Assembly (NCBI GenBank): GCA_038496675.1
Contig: CM076651.1
Coordinates: 21,421,299 to 21,485,298 of the forward strand
Reading direction: 5' to 3'
DNA length: 64,000 nt
DNA from: Rachycentron canadum
Lineage: Eukaryota; Chordata; Actinopteri; Carangiformes; Rachycentridae
In this document: positions 27,072-41,100 of the stretch, piece after piece
How the letters are laid out: each line of letters opens with the position of its first letter
Numbering within the stretch: position 1 is the first letter of the stretch
Position numbers and translations under genes: made by a program
Notes under the pieces: model-generated
Database searches by the model: none
What the model saw: the letters and a program-made list of their open reading frames with translations, nothing else
What the model was told of the DNA's origin: nothing

Positions 27072-27320
27072 TCTTTTCATTCTTATAAATTATGTTTCTC
27101 CATATGGAATACACATACTGTAATGGATAGGACAGTAGACAAGATGTGTTTCGATGATCAAAAAGTTTCCTCTCCCAGAGGAGTGAACATCAGTGTGTTA
27201 GAAGGCTGGTTTCTTTAAGATTCACTTGTTTAAGAGTTAAGGTGTAAAACAAATTTAGAAAGGTTTCTACATCATAATAAAGATGAGTTTTAATGAGCTG
27301 TATGTTGCATTTCAATGTGT

Positions 27321-30300
27321 CTACTCAGTCTTCAGGCCCTCCTTGATTAGATTTAGCTCATAGCACAGGGTTTCATAGCGATAAGCCATACGGATCTGGG
27401 CCACATTGGTCTTGCGGATGTCGTTGCCCTCTGGACCCTCCTTCAGGTAGTCGTGACCCAGGCAGTGGAGCTTCTCCTGGAGAAGAGGAAAAACACACAG
27501 CACGTTATAGTGTGAGCATAAATCACCTGTAACCGAAACATGATGTATAATATCTTTGACATGAAGTTCTTCACTACTGAAACACCACTACAGTTACAGT
27601 TTTTCATCAGAAGATGCTAAAAAGTCAACAATTCACCACCACATTTAAAGCTCTCTATCCAGTGTCTCACCTCATGAGACATGCCACTCTGCAGCACACT
27701 GTTCCTGGAAATCTCACACATGTCGCAGGTGCTGAGCTTGAAGACCTGGGCTGCAATGGCATACTCTTCCATAAGGGGCTCCTGTAGACATAAATGCCAA
27801 TCATTGACATCATTAAACAGTTATTTTTGCACACATCTAATGTGTGTGCATCCTCTATATATGACATAAGCAGTTTATGTTGTGAATGTTAATTCAACAC
27901 CTATTTTATTGTATTTTTATTTGAACGTGCTCTGAATTTGCAAAGAAAACTAAAATGCATATGTCTGTAGATGTACATAATACAATGCCCATTATACACA
28001 TCACAATGTATACCATTGTTCACATTATCATCAAAGGCCTTCTCTTCATGTGCTCAGACCTTGGTGTAGTGGAACTGCATGGGGTCGTCAGTGGACAGAG
28101 ACACAACCAGGCCTTTCTTGTGGAACTCCAGTAGGGGGTTCTTGGCGTACTCCAGGAATAGGCTGTTGTTGCTGAGAGGGGACATTGCGATTGGGATCTG
28201 AGTCAGGAAGTACAGGTACTGCAACACAGGGCTCTGGTGGAGGAGGATTGATAGATATAGTTGATATCAGATTACAAGATTGGATTTATTCAATTTATGA
28301 CAGTGTTTGTCAAAGCCTAGCATTATAACTTGTTTTAAATTTTTGATAATAAAGCAAAACACAAAATGAGTTGAAAGGCCGTAATGAATGTATTAACAAC
28401 AATACAAAGGAAGATTAATCCAAAACTGCATTTGGCATTACAGTATCACTGTATCATTGCACAGTAGTCCAAATACCCCCTTACAAACTCTTGTTAGAAA
28501 GCTTGTTACAGTCAGTTAAAAATTGTCACAATAACCCAATAACAATTAATACAGCTGAGGCCTGGGGAGCAGGTTAGATTCAGGAAAACAACCACTCTTA
28601 CCCAAGTCATTAGCAAACCTGAACTGTAACCAAGTATCTTGGATCTGGGATTCAAACATTGGGTCTTAAAATGTATTTATTCCCTCTGGTACCTCTTTAT
28701 AACTGAGGTCCTTATGGCTTTTAATTGGAGAGCATGAAAACACAATATAAACTGAATCAGCATATTTTGGTACTTTCAGATGAGAGGTTATATCAAGGAA
28801 AAAATGTTCTTTGTTAAATGATTTGAATGTCTCTAGCATGGAGACGAAGCAGGTCTACCATACTGGGAGAGAGACAGTCAGTTCCTTATACCTTATGGAG
28901 GGCTACTTAAAAAAAAACAAAAAAAAAAAAACAGCAATCCAATGAGAGCATTACAACTCAAAACAATATATTTATGGCCCTGTTTAATGCATCCCCTTTT
29001 AATATGACTGTAGAGAAATAACATATCAATCTTCTATTATTATGGTAATACTGTGTTTTAGGACAACTGAAACTGAAATAAAGTCTGACTCCTAGAACTG
29101 GCACTTGATCACATGTAAACAAGTTCACAGTATGTATGTGTACTGCAGAATTACTAGTGCTAGTTGACGGTAAATGAGATGCTGTTTCCAAGGTTCCATA
29201 AAGCGAGAACTGACCTTCTTGAGGTTCAAGCCATGAGAAATATTGTCAGCGGTCATGAAGGAAGCCAGCAGATGCGTGACGGCACCAGCCTCACCACAGT
29301 GAGGCCTGAACAAGAATGTGTTCATTCCCCTCTGCCTGGAGAGCAGAAAATCATTAAGTATTACATAACAGAAAGGAGACACGTTCTCTGAAGAACTTTT
29401 CCTGTAATCATCAAATATGTATTCAATGGGAGGATTTACAAAGGAGGATAGGAAGAAAATACCATGGATATGAGCACAAAGAAGTGGAAAACACTTTACA
29501 CAGTAAATTGAATACTAATTGCATGTCCAAGAACAAAGATATTTACCTGCGGAGCTGGTTGAGCACAGCGATGTTTGCATACATGTAGTAAATGTAGTAG
29601 GTGTAGGAGGGGTTCTTGACGATGTCCCACTCCTCTGGTTTTGGGCTCTTAGTGGAGAACATGTGGCCACTGTGCTTGGACTCATCATCCACACTGTCAA
29701 AACCTGTCACCTACACACCAGGAGGCAATTGGCTGATTATACAGGCACTCAGGGGACATAAAATGCAAAAATTCTGGCTTCAGATCAATACTGAAGATGC
29801 AAATCTTCAATTATTTGCTATCCACGTTTGTGGTCGTGTCAGTCGTGTCACTTTCATGTTAATCTTTTGTTTTCTTACAATTATAAGCTTAATTCAAAGC
29901 ATTGAAATCTTGGAAATTCTTCTTTGGCCAAAATAAGACATGGGCTCTTCTGTCTGTGTTGTATCTGAGCAGTTATGTTTGTTTCTGACTCACATGCTTG
30001 AGGAAGATGCTGAGTTCTGGGTTGGACTGTGGGTCAATGGTGGCCTGGAACACCGGAAGGAAAATGTTCTCCAGCATCTTGCCAAAGTGGGGCACAAAGT
30101 TCCTGCCTCTGAAGATGTCACTAACGTAAAAGGATGGACAACATAAAATGACCGAAATCGGAATTCTAGCAATATTTTTTGGCCTTTTTTGCGTAAATCT
30201 GTAAAGTGTAAATGGCACTCAAAAATTCTGTATATCACATAGTAAATACAATATATCCCTCACTGTCTGATATTTTGAATGGAAATGAAAAACTTACTAG

Positions 30301-33300
30301 ATCCTGGGAACTTGAATCATCCATTTGAGGTTAGGGGAGAAAACTCTGTGCTTGACGAACCAGCTAGAGAGCTTGGTCCACTCATTGGCGTTGCAGCCAT
30401 AGATGGACAAACGAGGTTCCGCATACTGGTATTTAGCATCTTCCAGGTCACTAGCCACCTCCTGGTTTATGCAAAGGTCAAATCAAGGGTGAAGTTATCA
30501 AATTTTCTTGATTGTATTATCATACTGTATATGTGTCTATGAACTGGATGTCAATCGTGATTGTGTATAAAAGTCAATTCACCAAATCAAGACAGGTACA
30601 ATATCTTGTGCAGAAACTAACCTTGATAATGGTGGCAAAGTACTCCCCATTGATGTGGTTCTCTGTCTTCAGGTACAGGTCACGCAGCTCGCTGGCTCCC
30701 ACGGGGTTGTACTTAGCATTGAACTTATCAAAACGCTGAAAGGTTTGTCTACCCTTGAGAGAAACAACATAGAATAAGAAAGATTCATATTAAGGAAGGC
30801 TGACTGCGGGAAAGATAGAAGAACAGTTGGATCAATATGCTCTAAAAGTAAATATCACAATAGTGAATAGTAATGTTTTAGAATGTTTTGGTCAAGACCT
30901 GCTCTATATGTAAAGTGCCTTCAGGTAACTTTGTTATGATTGAGCGCTATATAAAAAAAATAAATTTGAATTTGAATTTAATGTTTCGTAGTAGTAGCCA
31001 TTATCCAAACTTTAAATGTTTAAAATTTCCCTCCACTGATCCTAGGTTGTAACAGTGAAAGGTTTTTCTGCACACTGGGGAAATGATTGGTCTATGGTTT
31101 AGTTACTGACTCTCTATTTTGGATGTAATATATTTATGGTGTTGCCTACCAGTATGAACCTTATAATTTTAACAAATTACAATCATGGTAACTTAACTGC
31201 TGGGTATGCATTGTTTTTATTCCATTAACATCTAATGAGGCCACTAATCTCCTTCTACCAAGTAACATACAGCATGCACATCCAGTGAGTCCACAGTGAG
31301 ATCATAGGGGTGCAGGTTGAGGGTCTGAAAGAGCTCCCTCATGGTGACCTCCCGGCCTTGAAGTTTGTGCACAACACGGTCAGCGTCCACACGATAAGAC
31401 TTCTTGATGAAGCGCAGCAAGTGTTTCTGGTTCATGCAGGCAGCAGCATGAATGTGAGTGTCAACCTGTTAGGGCAAGGAGATGGTACCAGTCAGGGATG
31501 AGGTTTTGGGTTTATCTGATGTAATAACTCTGCTTGGCCACAAGAGGGAGATAGATGCATACACAAGGTTCACACAACTATAAGTGTGAAAAATATGAAA
31601 TGGGATGTCTCAGGTTCATCTCATCATGTGAATATGTTTGAAATAAATAGCACAAAATATAAAATGTTCTGTGTCCCAAAGGAAATTTTTCAGTTGTTTT
31701 CTACATGAACACAGTGGTATTCATATAAATATAAAAACAAATAATCATTGCATCTGATTGTTACCTAAATTTCTCATATCCAGTGTATAACACCTTCATT
31801 AAAAGTCTGTATAAAGCATGCGAGATGGAGTCAATGGAGGAACAGTGCAAAGAATAAACTAAAATATAGTATAGGCTTAAATTAATTAGTTAATTTAGCA
31901 TTATTTTTGCATATATGTTGTGTTTTAAGCAAATTTAGAAGCAGGCACCATGATAAATTCAGTTCATGGCTACCTTCCTACAGTTGTAAAAGTCCCTGTG
32001 GGGGTTCATCTTCAGCTCCTTCAGCTCCTCCATCTCATTCAGCATCTCATGCACGTTGAACTTGGATGTCAGGAACTTGAGACGGCGGTGAGTGTAAGTC
32101 TTACTGCAAAATATATACAAGAACGTATTGACACACAAGCTGCCCTGTTAAGGGTTTTGCAGGAGTCAAACAAAAATGCTCATATTTCAAGTGTTTGTAT
32201 CTATAAAACATGTTACTGCCTGCCATGAAATAAGGAAAATGTTAATAAGTGCCTTGTTATTGTAGGCTTTAGATGTGGACCTCTTAAGGATCCTTGTGTG
32301 GATCCTCAAGATCACACACTGATGATTGATGATTTAATAGTCAGTCAACTATGAGGATCACTTAAAAAAATGGCTAGTACTTTCAACGACAGGGGCATTT
32401 TGAAAAGTGAGTGAGTGAAAATTCAAATCAGAGTAAACAACTGGACTCACGTTGGGCCCTGTGCAATGAGAGCAATGAGGAAATTCATATCGTCAATGAA
32501 GGTGGTGTAGTCAGGGCAGGGCAGGTCTTTGGGCTGGTGTTTGTCAGCAGCTGCGGCGTCATTGTACACATAGATGAGACCGTCCTTCATCCGAGCAATA
32601 TAGCCCAGATTCTTTGGCAGTTCCTTGGTATCAAAAGGGTCTTCCCCATTCTTGGGAAGAGGTGTGAAGACTGAGGATGTACGTAAGACATAAATATGAC
32701 ATATATTATTATTATTATTATATATTTCTGTGAACCCCAGGACTTTCACTGTCATTCTAAATTTAAACACATTTTTTCTCACCTGGCTGCAGCTGATCCT
32801 CAGGTTTGAATGTCTCTCCCTCGATCTCACGTAGGTACTGGGAGGATGTTCGTGGGTAGCGCTGATAGGCCAGCCTCATGTACTTCTCCCTGATGGTCAA
32901 AGCACGGTAAAGACCTTTACAGGACAACTCAAAGTCATCCATGGTCACCTGAAATGTAGATAAATGCAGATGTTACGAGTCTTAAACCAACATTTAATAA
33001 AATAAATCAAAGCAAAGACATCTTAAAAACCATATTTATATTTGTTTGATGGAACCGGTGGAGGCTGGATTCTTAAAAAATACTGGGTAAAAATACAAGA
33101 AAATAATTATGGTATAATTTTGGTGTATATCAAGATAAATTAATAAGCTTTATGCTAATGGCAATTTTCTGTACTTTTTTCCAGTTTTTTTGGCATTTAG
33201 CATGACATGAGCACTCAGTTGCTTACTGTCATATTATGCACTGTGTTATGTAATCAGTAGTTATGAAACATGAAGTTTTAAGTAAGCTGAAGCAGAAATG

Positions 33301-36300
33301 ACAATTTGTCAAAAAAGTGCCTTTCTTGTCAAACCTGCAGCCATGAAACCTAAACCCTGGCCTGCTTTCACATGAACTAAAGCTAAGCTAAGCTAACTGG
33401 GAGCTGGTTGTTGCTGCCTTACACTGAGCAGACCGAGTAATAAATGTCAAATAAGTCAAATCGTGTCAACTCAAAATTTCTTCTTTGTTCCAATTTTAAA
33501 TGATTGAATCAAAGTTCTCTTGAGTGAAACTAGTGAACTGATAACTACAAACAGTACCCCAGAGGCATAGTCTCCAATGATGGCCACTCTCTGGAAGTCA
33601 GGCACCTCCAGGTAAGTGGGCGTCTCCACCTTCACCTTCACTACCTGCGAAGCTGCTGCTTGTGCAGCACCTGCAGGCATGGCCATGGTGCGGCTACGTT
33701 GGAGCCTCTTGCTGGTTAAGGAGAGGTGAAGTTTAGTAGTTGGTTTTATCCACTGTCCAAACTTTTGAAATGTTGGTTTCAAATCAAATTGTTCTCATAC
33801 ACATTCTAATCAGGTATATAGTGGCAGTTCCTTCAGGGAACTCCACTGTCCTTAGATGGTCTAGATGATCTGCATAGTCTTTCACCAGTCACCACAAATA
33901 CTAAGAATAAATAATTATCCATCTCACCGTTTCTCAGCATCATCCTCAGTGTGCAGATGGTGGGCCATCTCGTGGTGGATGATGGGACAATCCTCAGCCA
34001 CATCAAACATGGAGATCTCATCGCGAACATTCTCATCTTTGGTCTCAGACGCAAAGACCTCCTCCGCGAAGGCCCGCATCTTGTCATCGGTCTCTGTCAG
34101 ACACAGCAAAAGCATGTTAGAAATGTTTTCTGCTCCCATGGCACTAAACTAAACAGATTATGGCTATGAAGCCAACCACAAACAGAACTTGAGCGCTGTT
34201 CTACATTGCATGATTATGGCTGCAAATTCAGGAATAATGAATTATGGACAAAATGTCCTACATCTATGACATACAAAGCATATACCTTACCTAAACTGAT
34301 GTGTACAGACTCCAGCACATGCGTTGTGTACATGAAAGACTGACACAGCCACTACAAGTCTGCAACTCTGACCTCCAGTCTGGGCTGTAAACACAAAGTC
34401 CCATGCATATATGGAAAAACTACAGTTTTGAAGCACACTGTTAGCTTGACTCATACGGATACAAGATAACTCAAGCCTTTCATGATGTATGTACAGTACA
34501 ACTAGAGACCCAGTTTTCTTATCATCTTTCATTGCTTATTTTGCATCTTAGTATCATTTGCTGTCAGTGTCTGTATATGGATGTACCTGTGTACATCCAT
34601 ATGTAAGCGTTTTTGAGTAGAATTCATCAGAATGCTGAAGAAATGACAGAAAAAGAGGGTCAAGCTATGTAGCTATGTAACAGTACTTATATTATGATAC
34701 ATTGACAACACATGCATGTACACAAGTGACATCACTTGATGCCTGCAACAGATAACTACTCACTAGGTCAACCTCTACTTGTTGCATGCACTTACTAGCC
34801 AAGAACCAAGAGTTTCTACTCTAATATGTGATATGTCCATATATGGCACATATCAGATGGCTAAAGTGATTAGGGTTTCCATTTCTCACTCTCCATACTT
34901 ACTCTGTTGACCTGAATATGCCCATCAAGAGAGTAGTGTCACCCAGGATAAAACCCAAAAAAGAGAGTGTTAGAAAAAGCATGGGTTAAAACATGTTATG
35001 TGGAGCTGCAGAGTGAATACACAAGAAACAGTGTACTCATACTATAATATTTATCAGTGTTTAGAATATAGAGCATAGATTAGATATACAGTACATACAA
35101 CAGTATATGTTGTGGATAAAAGCAATGAAATGACACAATGGGTCAAAACAGGGACATGTGAGTGTAAATGGATAAAAGGGATTAAGGTGACATACGATGT
35201 GAGGGTGGATAATGGTAAGGACACATGACTGTTAAATTGAATTCAGCTACTCTTTAAATAAAGTTGGACATAACAGCTGGACAAAGTCTTGATAATTTCA
35301 TCTTCATGACACGTGCAGAAATAATTTTCTGACCTCAAATCAATTGCATAGGATACCAGTCTGCAATTTTCAACATCTCTATGCATGTGAAGCTGCATTA
35401 GACATGTTTCCCCTGGCATTCAGCCATGTGTGCCTTTTAGTCATCTAAACAAGTCAAAAGGTCAATGATGTATTATTTATGTGCTGCTTTGCTAACTGAT
35501 AAGCATCCCCATTATGGAGAGCAAGCTACTTGGCAAAAGACATTTATTTATTTTTGTAAATTTTCAGTTAGCTTGGTGACGCAATGTTTGTGAAGCATCC
35601 AATTTAGATACACAATTTCAAAATGATCTTAAATGTGAACAACAGATTAATAAATGGTGTCCTTTTTTTCACTAAATTTAATTATTTTCTGCTTTATATG
35701 GAGCAAAATTACTGGGTTGCATTCAAGTGAAAAAAGAATATTTGGCGATGTGACTGTCTCACACCCATACAATAAAGCATGCATTTATAATGCTTAAAAT
35801 TGTCTGCCATATTCCATAAAAAACTACCAGCTTGATGATTACTTTGTCCCTCTGTTAGGTTAGCAAAAAGTCTGAGTCATTGTGGGGGTGTATAGGTTAG
35901 AGGGGAACAAAACAAGTGTGGTTATGTCTCGGAGCACCGACAAAATCAAAGCAAATTAGCTACACAGAGTGTTTGCTTATGCTGCTCCTTAATAGCTTTA
36001 AAGATTTTTTATTTTTTATTGTATATTTAGAGCTTTAAGAGCTCTGTGGATGTGCAGCATTCAGGACAGGGTTCAGATTGCTGAAGCACAATTTAAATTC
36101 TATTAATCTGATTGTATACCTGAGTAAATAAATATCATTGCTAAATTTCTTTAGAGATAAGCAGTTAATATAAGAATGATATTAGACTAAACTGAATTTG
36201 ATCAGTTTGACATTAACATAGTTGTTGTCAGCTCTCGAAACCTGCTGATCATGAAATGTGCCAACATGGCAATGCTGGTGTGAATTCTGTGTAGTTACAA

Positions 36301-37189
36301 GTGTAAACCATCTCAGACACATTTTCAACCAATACCTGCTAAATTATTACAACCCTAACTAAGTTGTGAAATCAAGCTCCTCAGACAGCAGCTGCTAGGA
36401 GCATTGCATTTCTATTTTTCACCCTTAGAAAACTCTTGGCATAATGTGAGTTGCCAGTTGCTTCATGCCTGGTGGAGGTGAACCTTTTTTTAGCAACCAT
36501 TACAACAGCATAGCAGTAATGATAGGGCTTTTCCTACTGGGGACATACTACAGCAACACAATTCAAACTACATAAACTGACCTCATGTCACCCTTGATCT
36601 GCGAGAACCTGCTGACAGATCACCTCTATCAAATGTATTCACTTGACATTTTCACTAACAGAAGATGATATACATGGACAGGAATTTGAATCCTTACAGA
36701 TGAAAAAGGTATTAGATGTTGATCTGCTGCTACTACAAAATGCCACAGGTTCAAGCACAAATCAAGGAAAAGGAAAGGAAATGTATTTCTATTTATAAAA
36801 TATCTAATACTTGGAAGATGGCTCCTTGTGAGGACTATAGATTAGTTGGTATGTACTTCATAGTGGACCAATATGCATTTTAACCCCAATGAACCTGTCA
36901 TTAAAGCTGTCAGTGCCATCCATTAGACAAACAAAGTGGCACTGCCAAACAGATGGGAATTTACTTGTTGCTGATATTATGCATATGAAAAGAGTGTGAC
37001 CCCTATACATGATATACATGCAAAGCATTTTGTCAAAGTTTTGATAGTTCTTGCCGCTATCTTTTCTCTATATCTCAACAAATAGACATGGGGGTTGCAT
37101 TTTGACAGAAAGGTCAAGTTTCTAAGAGTGCACCTTCAATCCCCAGTGTCATTCTGCCCATACTCACCTGGTACTAAGACTTTAGGCAT
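27321..37189 (-). CDS. ampd1: AMP deaminase 1 (myoadenylate deaminase), 15 coding exons
   Basis: Coding exons, high to low: 37189-37168, 34093-33928, 33711-33558, 32948-32783, 32670-32451, 32103-31974, 31465-31271, 30753-30622, 30461-30298, 30120-29994, 29710-29547, 29335-29215, 28233-28060, 27781-27671, 27476-27321. They encode 733 aa, close to vertebrate AMPD1. The enzyme hydrolyses AMP to IMP and ammonia in the cytosol (purine nucleotide cycle, skeletal muscle). Seen: the zinc-binding HIH pair at about residues 290-292, MNQKHLLRFIKKSY, HCGEAGA, and the family signature SLSTDDPMQFH at about 632-642. The C-terminus IRMAYRYETLCYELNLI is intact and no catalytic motif is broken. The AMPD1 rather than AMPD2/3 call rests on the short N-terminus (MPKVLVP, FAEEVFASETKDE) and on lying between dennd2c and csde1. 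Intron 1 (about 3 kb) contains a 9-nt micro-exon candidate that would raise the length to 736 aa. Confidence 0.96.
30897..30980. repeat. Teleost dispersed-repeat tail (GCGCTATATAAA type)
   Basis: TAAAGTGCCTTCAGGTAACT is followed by GAGCGCTATATAA and a degenerate (TTTGAA)n tail in ampd1 intron 8. This combination is a very common 3'-tail motif of dispersed elements in fish genomes. A related copy in opposite orientation lies at about 38.04-38.10 kb. The exact family was not determined. Confidence 0.6.
34903..34911 (-). CDS. ampd1: Candidate 9-nt ampd1 micro-exon (alternative exon 2)
   Basis: On the minus strand ATATTCAG|GTCAACAGA|GTAAGTATGG is a 9-nt exon with an AG acceptor and a near-consensus donor. 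Inserted between exon 1 (ending in a lone G) and the next exon (starting AG) it keeps frame and changes P-E-T-D-D to P-G-Q-Q-K-T-D-D. Human AMPD1 has a 12-nt alternatively spliced exon 2 at this position, encoding part of AEEKQIDD. The upstream polypyrimidine tract is weak, so inclusion is probably regulated. The match in place, size and encoded K/Q character is good, but no transcript is available here. Confidence 0.5.
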
Positions 37190-37479
37190 GGTGACGCTCT
37201 TCCTGAGAAACACTCCCTGAGGACTGGCAAAGGGTGGTCAGCCACTGGACCACTGTAGTAGGGAAGTGTGGAGTCCTGTGCTTGGTTTGGGCAATATTAA
37301 GCTCCCTCAACCTCACATGTAACCAGAACCTGCCGTGTCCATACAGGACACGCCTAGATGTGACGGGAACTCAAATGGGTCCAACTCTATTTTAAGATGT
37401 CTATGTACACCCGGGACTCACTGACAGGCACAGTGTGTAGACAAAGACGGGTATATGTATGTGTGTGTGGAGAGTTGTA

Positions 37480-37487
37480 TTATATAA
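37480..37487 (-). promoter_or_regulatory. ampd1: Possible ampd1 TATA element
   Basis: The minus strand reads GTTATATAATAC about 290 nt upstream of the ampd1 ATG. A MEF2-like CTATTTTAAG with one mismatch lies at about 37386-37395. Both suit a muscle gene promoter, but the transcription start is unknown. Confidence 0.25.
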
Positions 37488-37647
37488 CACCTTGATAGCT
37501 GTACAAGTTGCTCTACACATAGTAGGTTGCTGTTTATATGTTTTTTTATAAGTTAATTTGAGCAGGATCACAACACACCTTCATGCAAATACTACTTAAT
37601 TTAAAAAATAGTAATTGTTGAAAAAAGACATATTTTGATGGTGTTCA

Positions 37648-37991
37648 AAGCAGTGGTTTCCAACTGGAGGGCCACAAATGTATTGCAACATTTTAATGCG
37701 ATCATTTATAAAACAGTCCAATTTTGGTGGAAAGAAAAAAAAACTTTTCTTGTCACAGCTGGAGCACATTACAGACTTGTTTGCTAGCTCAGTCTGTGCA
37801 CTGAAAGATTATATCCATGAAAAAAACAGAAGCACCGAAATGGATCACTGGATATCAACATTAAGAATTAAAAGGAAAAAGAGTCAAGAAACAGATGAAT
37901 AGACAAGTGATCATCTCACTGTCAAACAAAAAGAAAATTTAACTTTTTTCATTTTCCCGCTTTCAGATCAATCCTGATTCTTGGATTGTTA

Positions 37992-38022
<31 letters not shown>

Positions 38023-38195
38023 GAAGTGCTCTGAGAATATACTATTTCAAATTAAAATTAAAATTTATTTTATCTATATAGCGCCAAATCATAACAAATC
38101 CCCATATATCGCCTCTATATTGTTGTAGAGTTGGATGTGGGCCACCAACATTTCCAAGATCTTCTAGTGGGCCAGTGTTTGGAAAAGGCTAATTA
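37648..38195. mobile_element. Possible non-autonomous hAT-like element
   Basis: The left part has CAGTGGTTTCCAACTGGAGG, resembling the CAGTGGTTCCCAACC-type termini of hAT elements. The right part read in reverse has TTTTCCAAACACTGGCCCAC, a partial inverted match. Between them lie a poly-A run and the CTATATAGCGCCAAATCA motif at about 38075. No transposase and no clear 8-bp target duplication were seen, so boundaries are approximate. Confidence 0.3.
38040..38105. repeat. Dispersed repeat, inverted relative of the 30.9-kb copy
   Basis: TTTATCTATATAGCGCCAAA preceded by (AAATTA)n-like sequence is the reverse complement of the TTGAGCGCTATATAAA plus tail motif at about 30.94 kb. It is a common fish interspersed-repeat end. 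Confidence 0.55.
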
Positions 38196-41100
38196 ACCTT
38201 GTGCTAATTAGCAGCAGGCACAGAATACAAATGGTGCTGATGGGTATTGGACAATTAAAAGTGTTGACCTGATGATGACACTCAGGAAAAGTCAGGTACA
38301 TAAACATCTGTACCAGCATCTGTACAAGTACTACTTGTTCCAGTACTTCTCCAGACACGGTCTTAATGATTATGAAGCAAAAGGGTGACTAAGATCAACA
38401 GGATTCATCATCTGGGAACCATGAATGTCATCATCTGCAATTTCATGAGAATCAGTTGTTGTTGAGACATTTTTACATGCACCACAGTTCTCAAAAATAA
38501 GATGCCCTGAATTATTATCTTATTATCAGGGTCAGGAGCAGTTTATTGACTTATTTACTAACTTGTTTGCACTGTTTGCAATGTTTAGACAATATTATCA
38601 CCTACTGTTGGTAAAATTACAGAAATCTTATTTTCATATTTATTCTTCATTCTTTATGCTTAGCTGTATCTAAAGCTAGACTGTTAAATTGATTGGGCTA
38701 GTGCGTCAGCTGGTAGTGGCTTACTGCAGGTGTATTGAGCTCAGTGATTATGTCGACTGATAACTAACAAGAAAGCAATGTACAGAAAAGTCAAATACAT
38801 GTTTAATGGCAATTAGAAACAGTGTCTGCATTACTTAGTTTGCTCACCAGAGAAAACTGGCAGGTGTTTAAACATAGATTAATATATCATCAGACTTTTC
38901 TTAAAACTCAAATGTCCAGTATCGGTTTGGTTATAGTTTGTAGTCATGCAGATCATTTTAGCTTTATTTACACCGTTCCATATATAACCCTCTTATGTCA
39001 TCACCCTAGAATAGATGTGGATGCTTTTTTATTTGTTTTCCTCAGAGCATTAAAATTATGCATTTGAAAAGCAAATTTTCCTGTCTCCACTGCTTCAGTT
39101 GCAAGACAAATAAGATTCCATTCACCTTCATTGTGTTGAGGTGAGGCCATAAACATTTAAAGTCAACTTTTTTGAAACCTGAACAAATAGAACCACAAGA
39201 GATAATTTTGTGTGAACTGACCCTTTAAGTGGTGGCTTTTTCCAGTTGCTCTCACCCACATTTTGTCATTCACTAATGTCACACACTTCTACTTCTCCAT
39301 TCACCCTAAGACACTGTGCTGCTTGAGGACACTTAACAAGCCATCTATTTTTAGGGAATGTGATCCTAAATGTCAGCGTTCCTCTTCGGGTGCAACTAGT
39401 TAAAGAGATCAAGTTAGAACCAGGCAGTCAGTTAGTTCAGCCTCAGAAATCAAAATGATCAGACAGGTTTTTTTAAACTTCTAAAAAGATTGGATTTGAG
39501 GAGAATTTTTGAATAGCTCAAAACATAAAAATTTAGTAAAAGTAATTATAATCACGTTTCATCATTTGTAATGTTTTATAATTCAGCCTCATCTCAATTG
39601 ATCAGATTTCTTTTTTGTGTCTTAATTTTTAATGTTGCATATTACATCTGTAGAATCACTAAATAGCCATGTGAACATGAACTCCTATAACAAACCTCTT
39701 ACGGGCCAACAACAATGAAAAGTTTTCTTATTAGGCTCTTTTTCCTAATCTGAGGATATCTGACTTTTCTCACAGTCAGAAGTTGAGAGATTGCCAGAAG
39801 CTGAATGTATGGTTTACATGAGCAGTGTGGTTTACATGAGGAAGGAGTCCAAGTTTCCCTGTCTTGTATTACCCCTATCGTCATCACCCTGACTGTCAGA
39901 CACTACAAAATTACAACAGGTGCTCCCCTGTCCTGCTTCTAGTCTGGGAGCTGTTTGGGTAGTGTTAGGCCATAGACACAATTCATGATTTTCACTTTTC
40001 TAAACAAACATCATATGATAACATAGGAACTGCAAAACATCAACATAAACATAAAATTAGTAAATTAGTTTCACCAGAATGAAACAAATCCAAATTAATA
40101 GTAACACCTAACTAAAACTAATGCAGTCCTGCAATGGATCTTCCCTTCTGCACAGTTATGATATTGAGCTTGTGTTGAAACTATTTTAGAGAGTTGTTGA
40201 CTCAAATTTATGATCAGCTTAGAAGCTGCAGTCTGTTGTTCTGTTGAATTGGTGTATTTATTATTTTGCCCACTTCATTTATATCAATACATAACAAAAA
40301 CACTCAGTATGATGCAATGTAGCTCAACATCAAACAGTTGTGCAAATTTTATCTGGGTGTATCGAATTAAAAAAAAAATATATATATATATAAAATAAAA
40401 ATCTAGTTAAAATTGGTGACATATAATAATGTTGATGTGCATTTATTATTGTTGGTGTCAAGTTCACTAAAGAGCCTTCAAGTGCATGTGGGAAGAAATC
40501 TGAAACCTCTAGTCCAACAGCCACATTGAGAGGTCTGAGAGCTGCATTACACCAGCATAAATGTACTGCATTGGCTGCAAATGTCAAAATGTTTTTGAGT
40601 CTGAGACATTCAAGACACTTTAGCAAACACTGAATCACAACCTAATGCAGACACATTGTTCAAAAAGACAACTCTCACAAATAATTAATGATTTTTAATT
40701 TAAATATGAACTCTTGACAGTAACCTAACATATTAAAAAGACCTGATTTAAATGAATGGAGAATGAAAGAATATACCTTGGCACAAACTCACTGAGGAAT
40801 AACAGTGGTGACTTTGGTTTACAAGCACAGCATGTTTACATGTCCTGTTTGGATAGTTATCATGCTTCCTGTTAAGATAAAGAGGAACACCCAGATCTAA
40901 AGACAGCAATGATTCATAATCCTCACTGGTGGTTACACATATACAGGACCTGATTGTTTTGTAAGACTTTTTAAATGTGATTTCAAGTAACAACAAATTC
41001 AGTGTTTTCTTAAACCATACAATACTGCACATTAAAAAGCAGAAGTAATTTCACATTTTAAAATTTCACAGCGTGACAGCATGTAAAAATAGAACTTGTT

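Noticed and set aside
37678..37902. 74-codon open frame in the ampd1-rassf interval
   Set aside because: Lysine-rich, low-complexity translation beside a poly-A run and repeat ends; it has no splice context or homologue I recognise.
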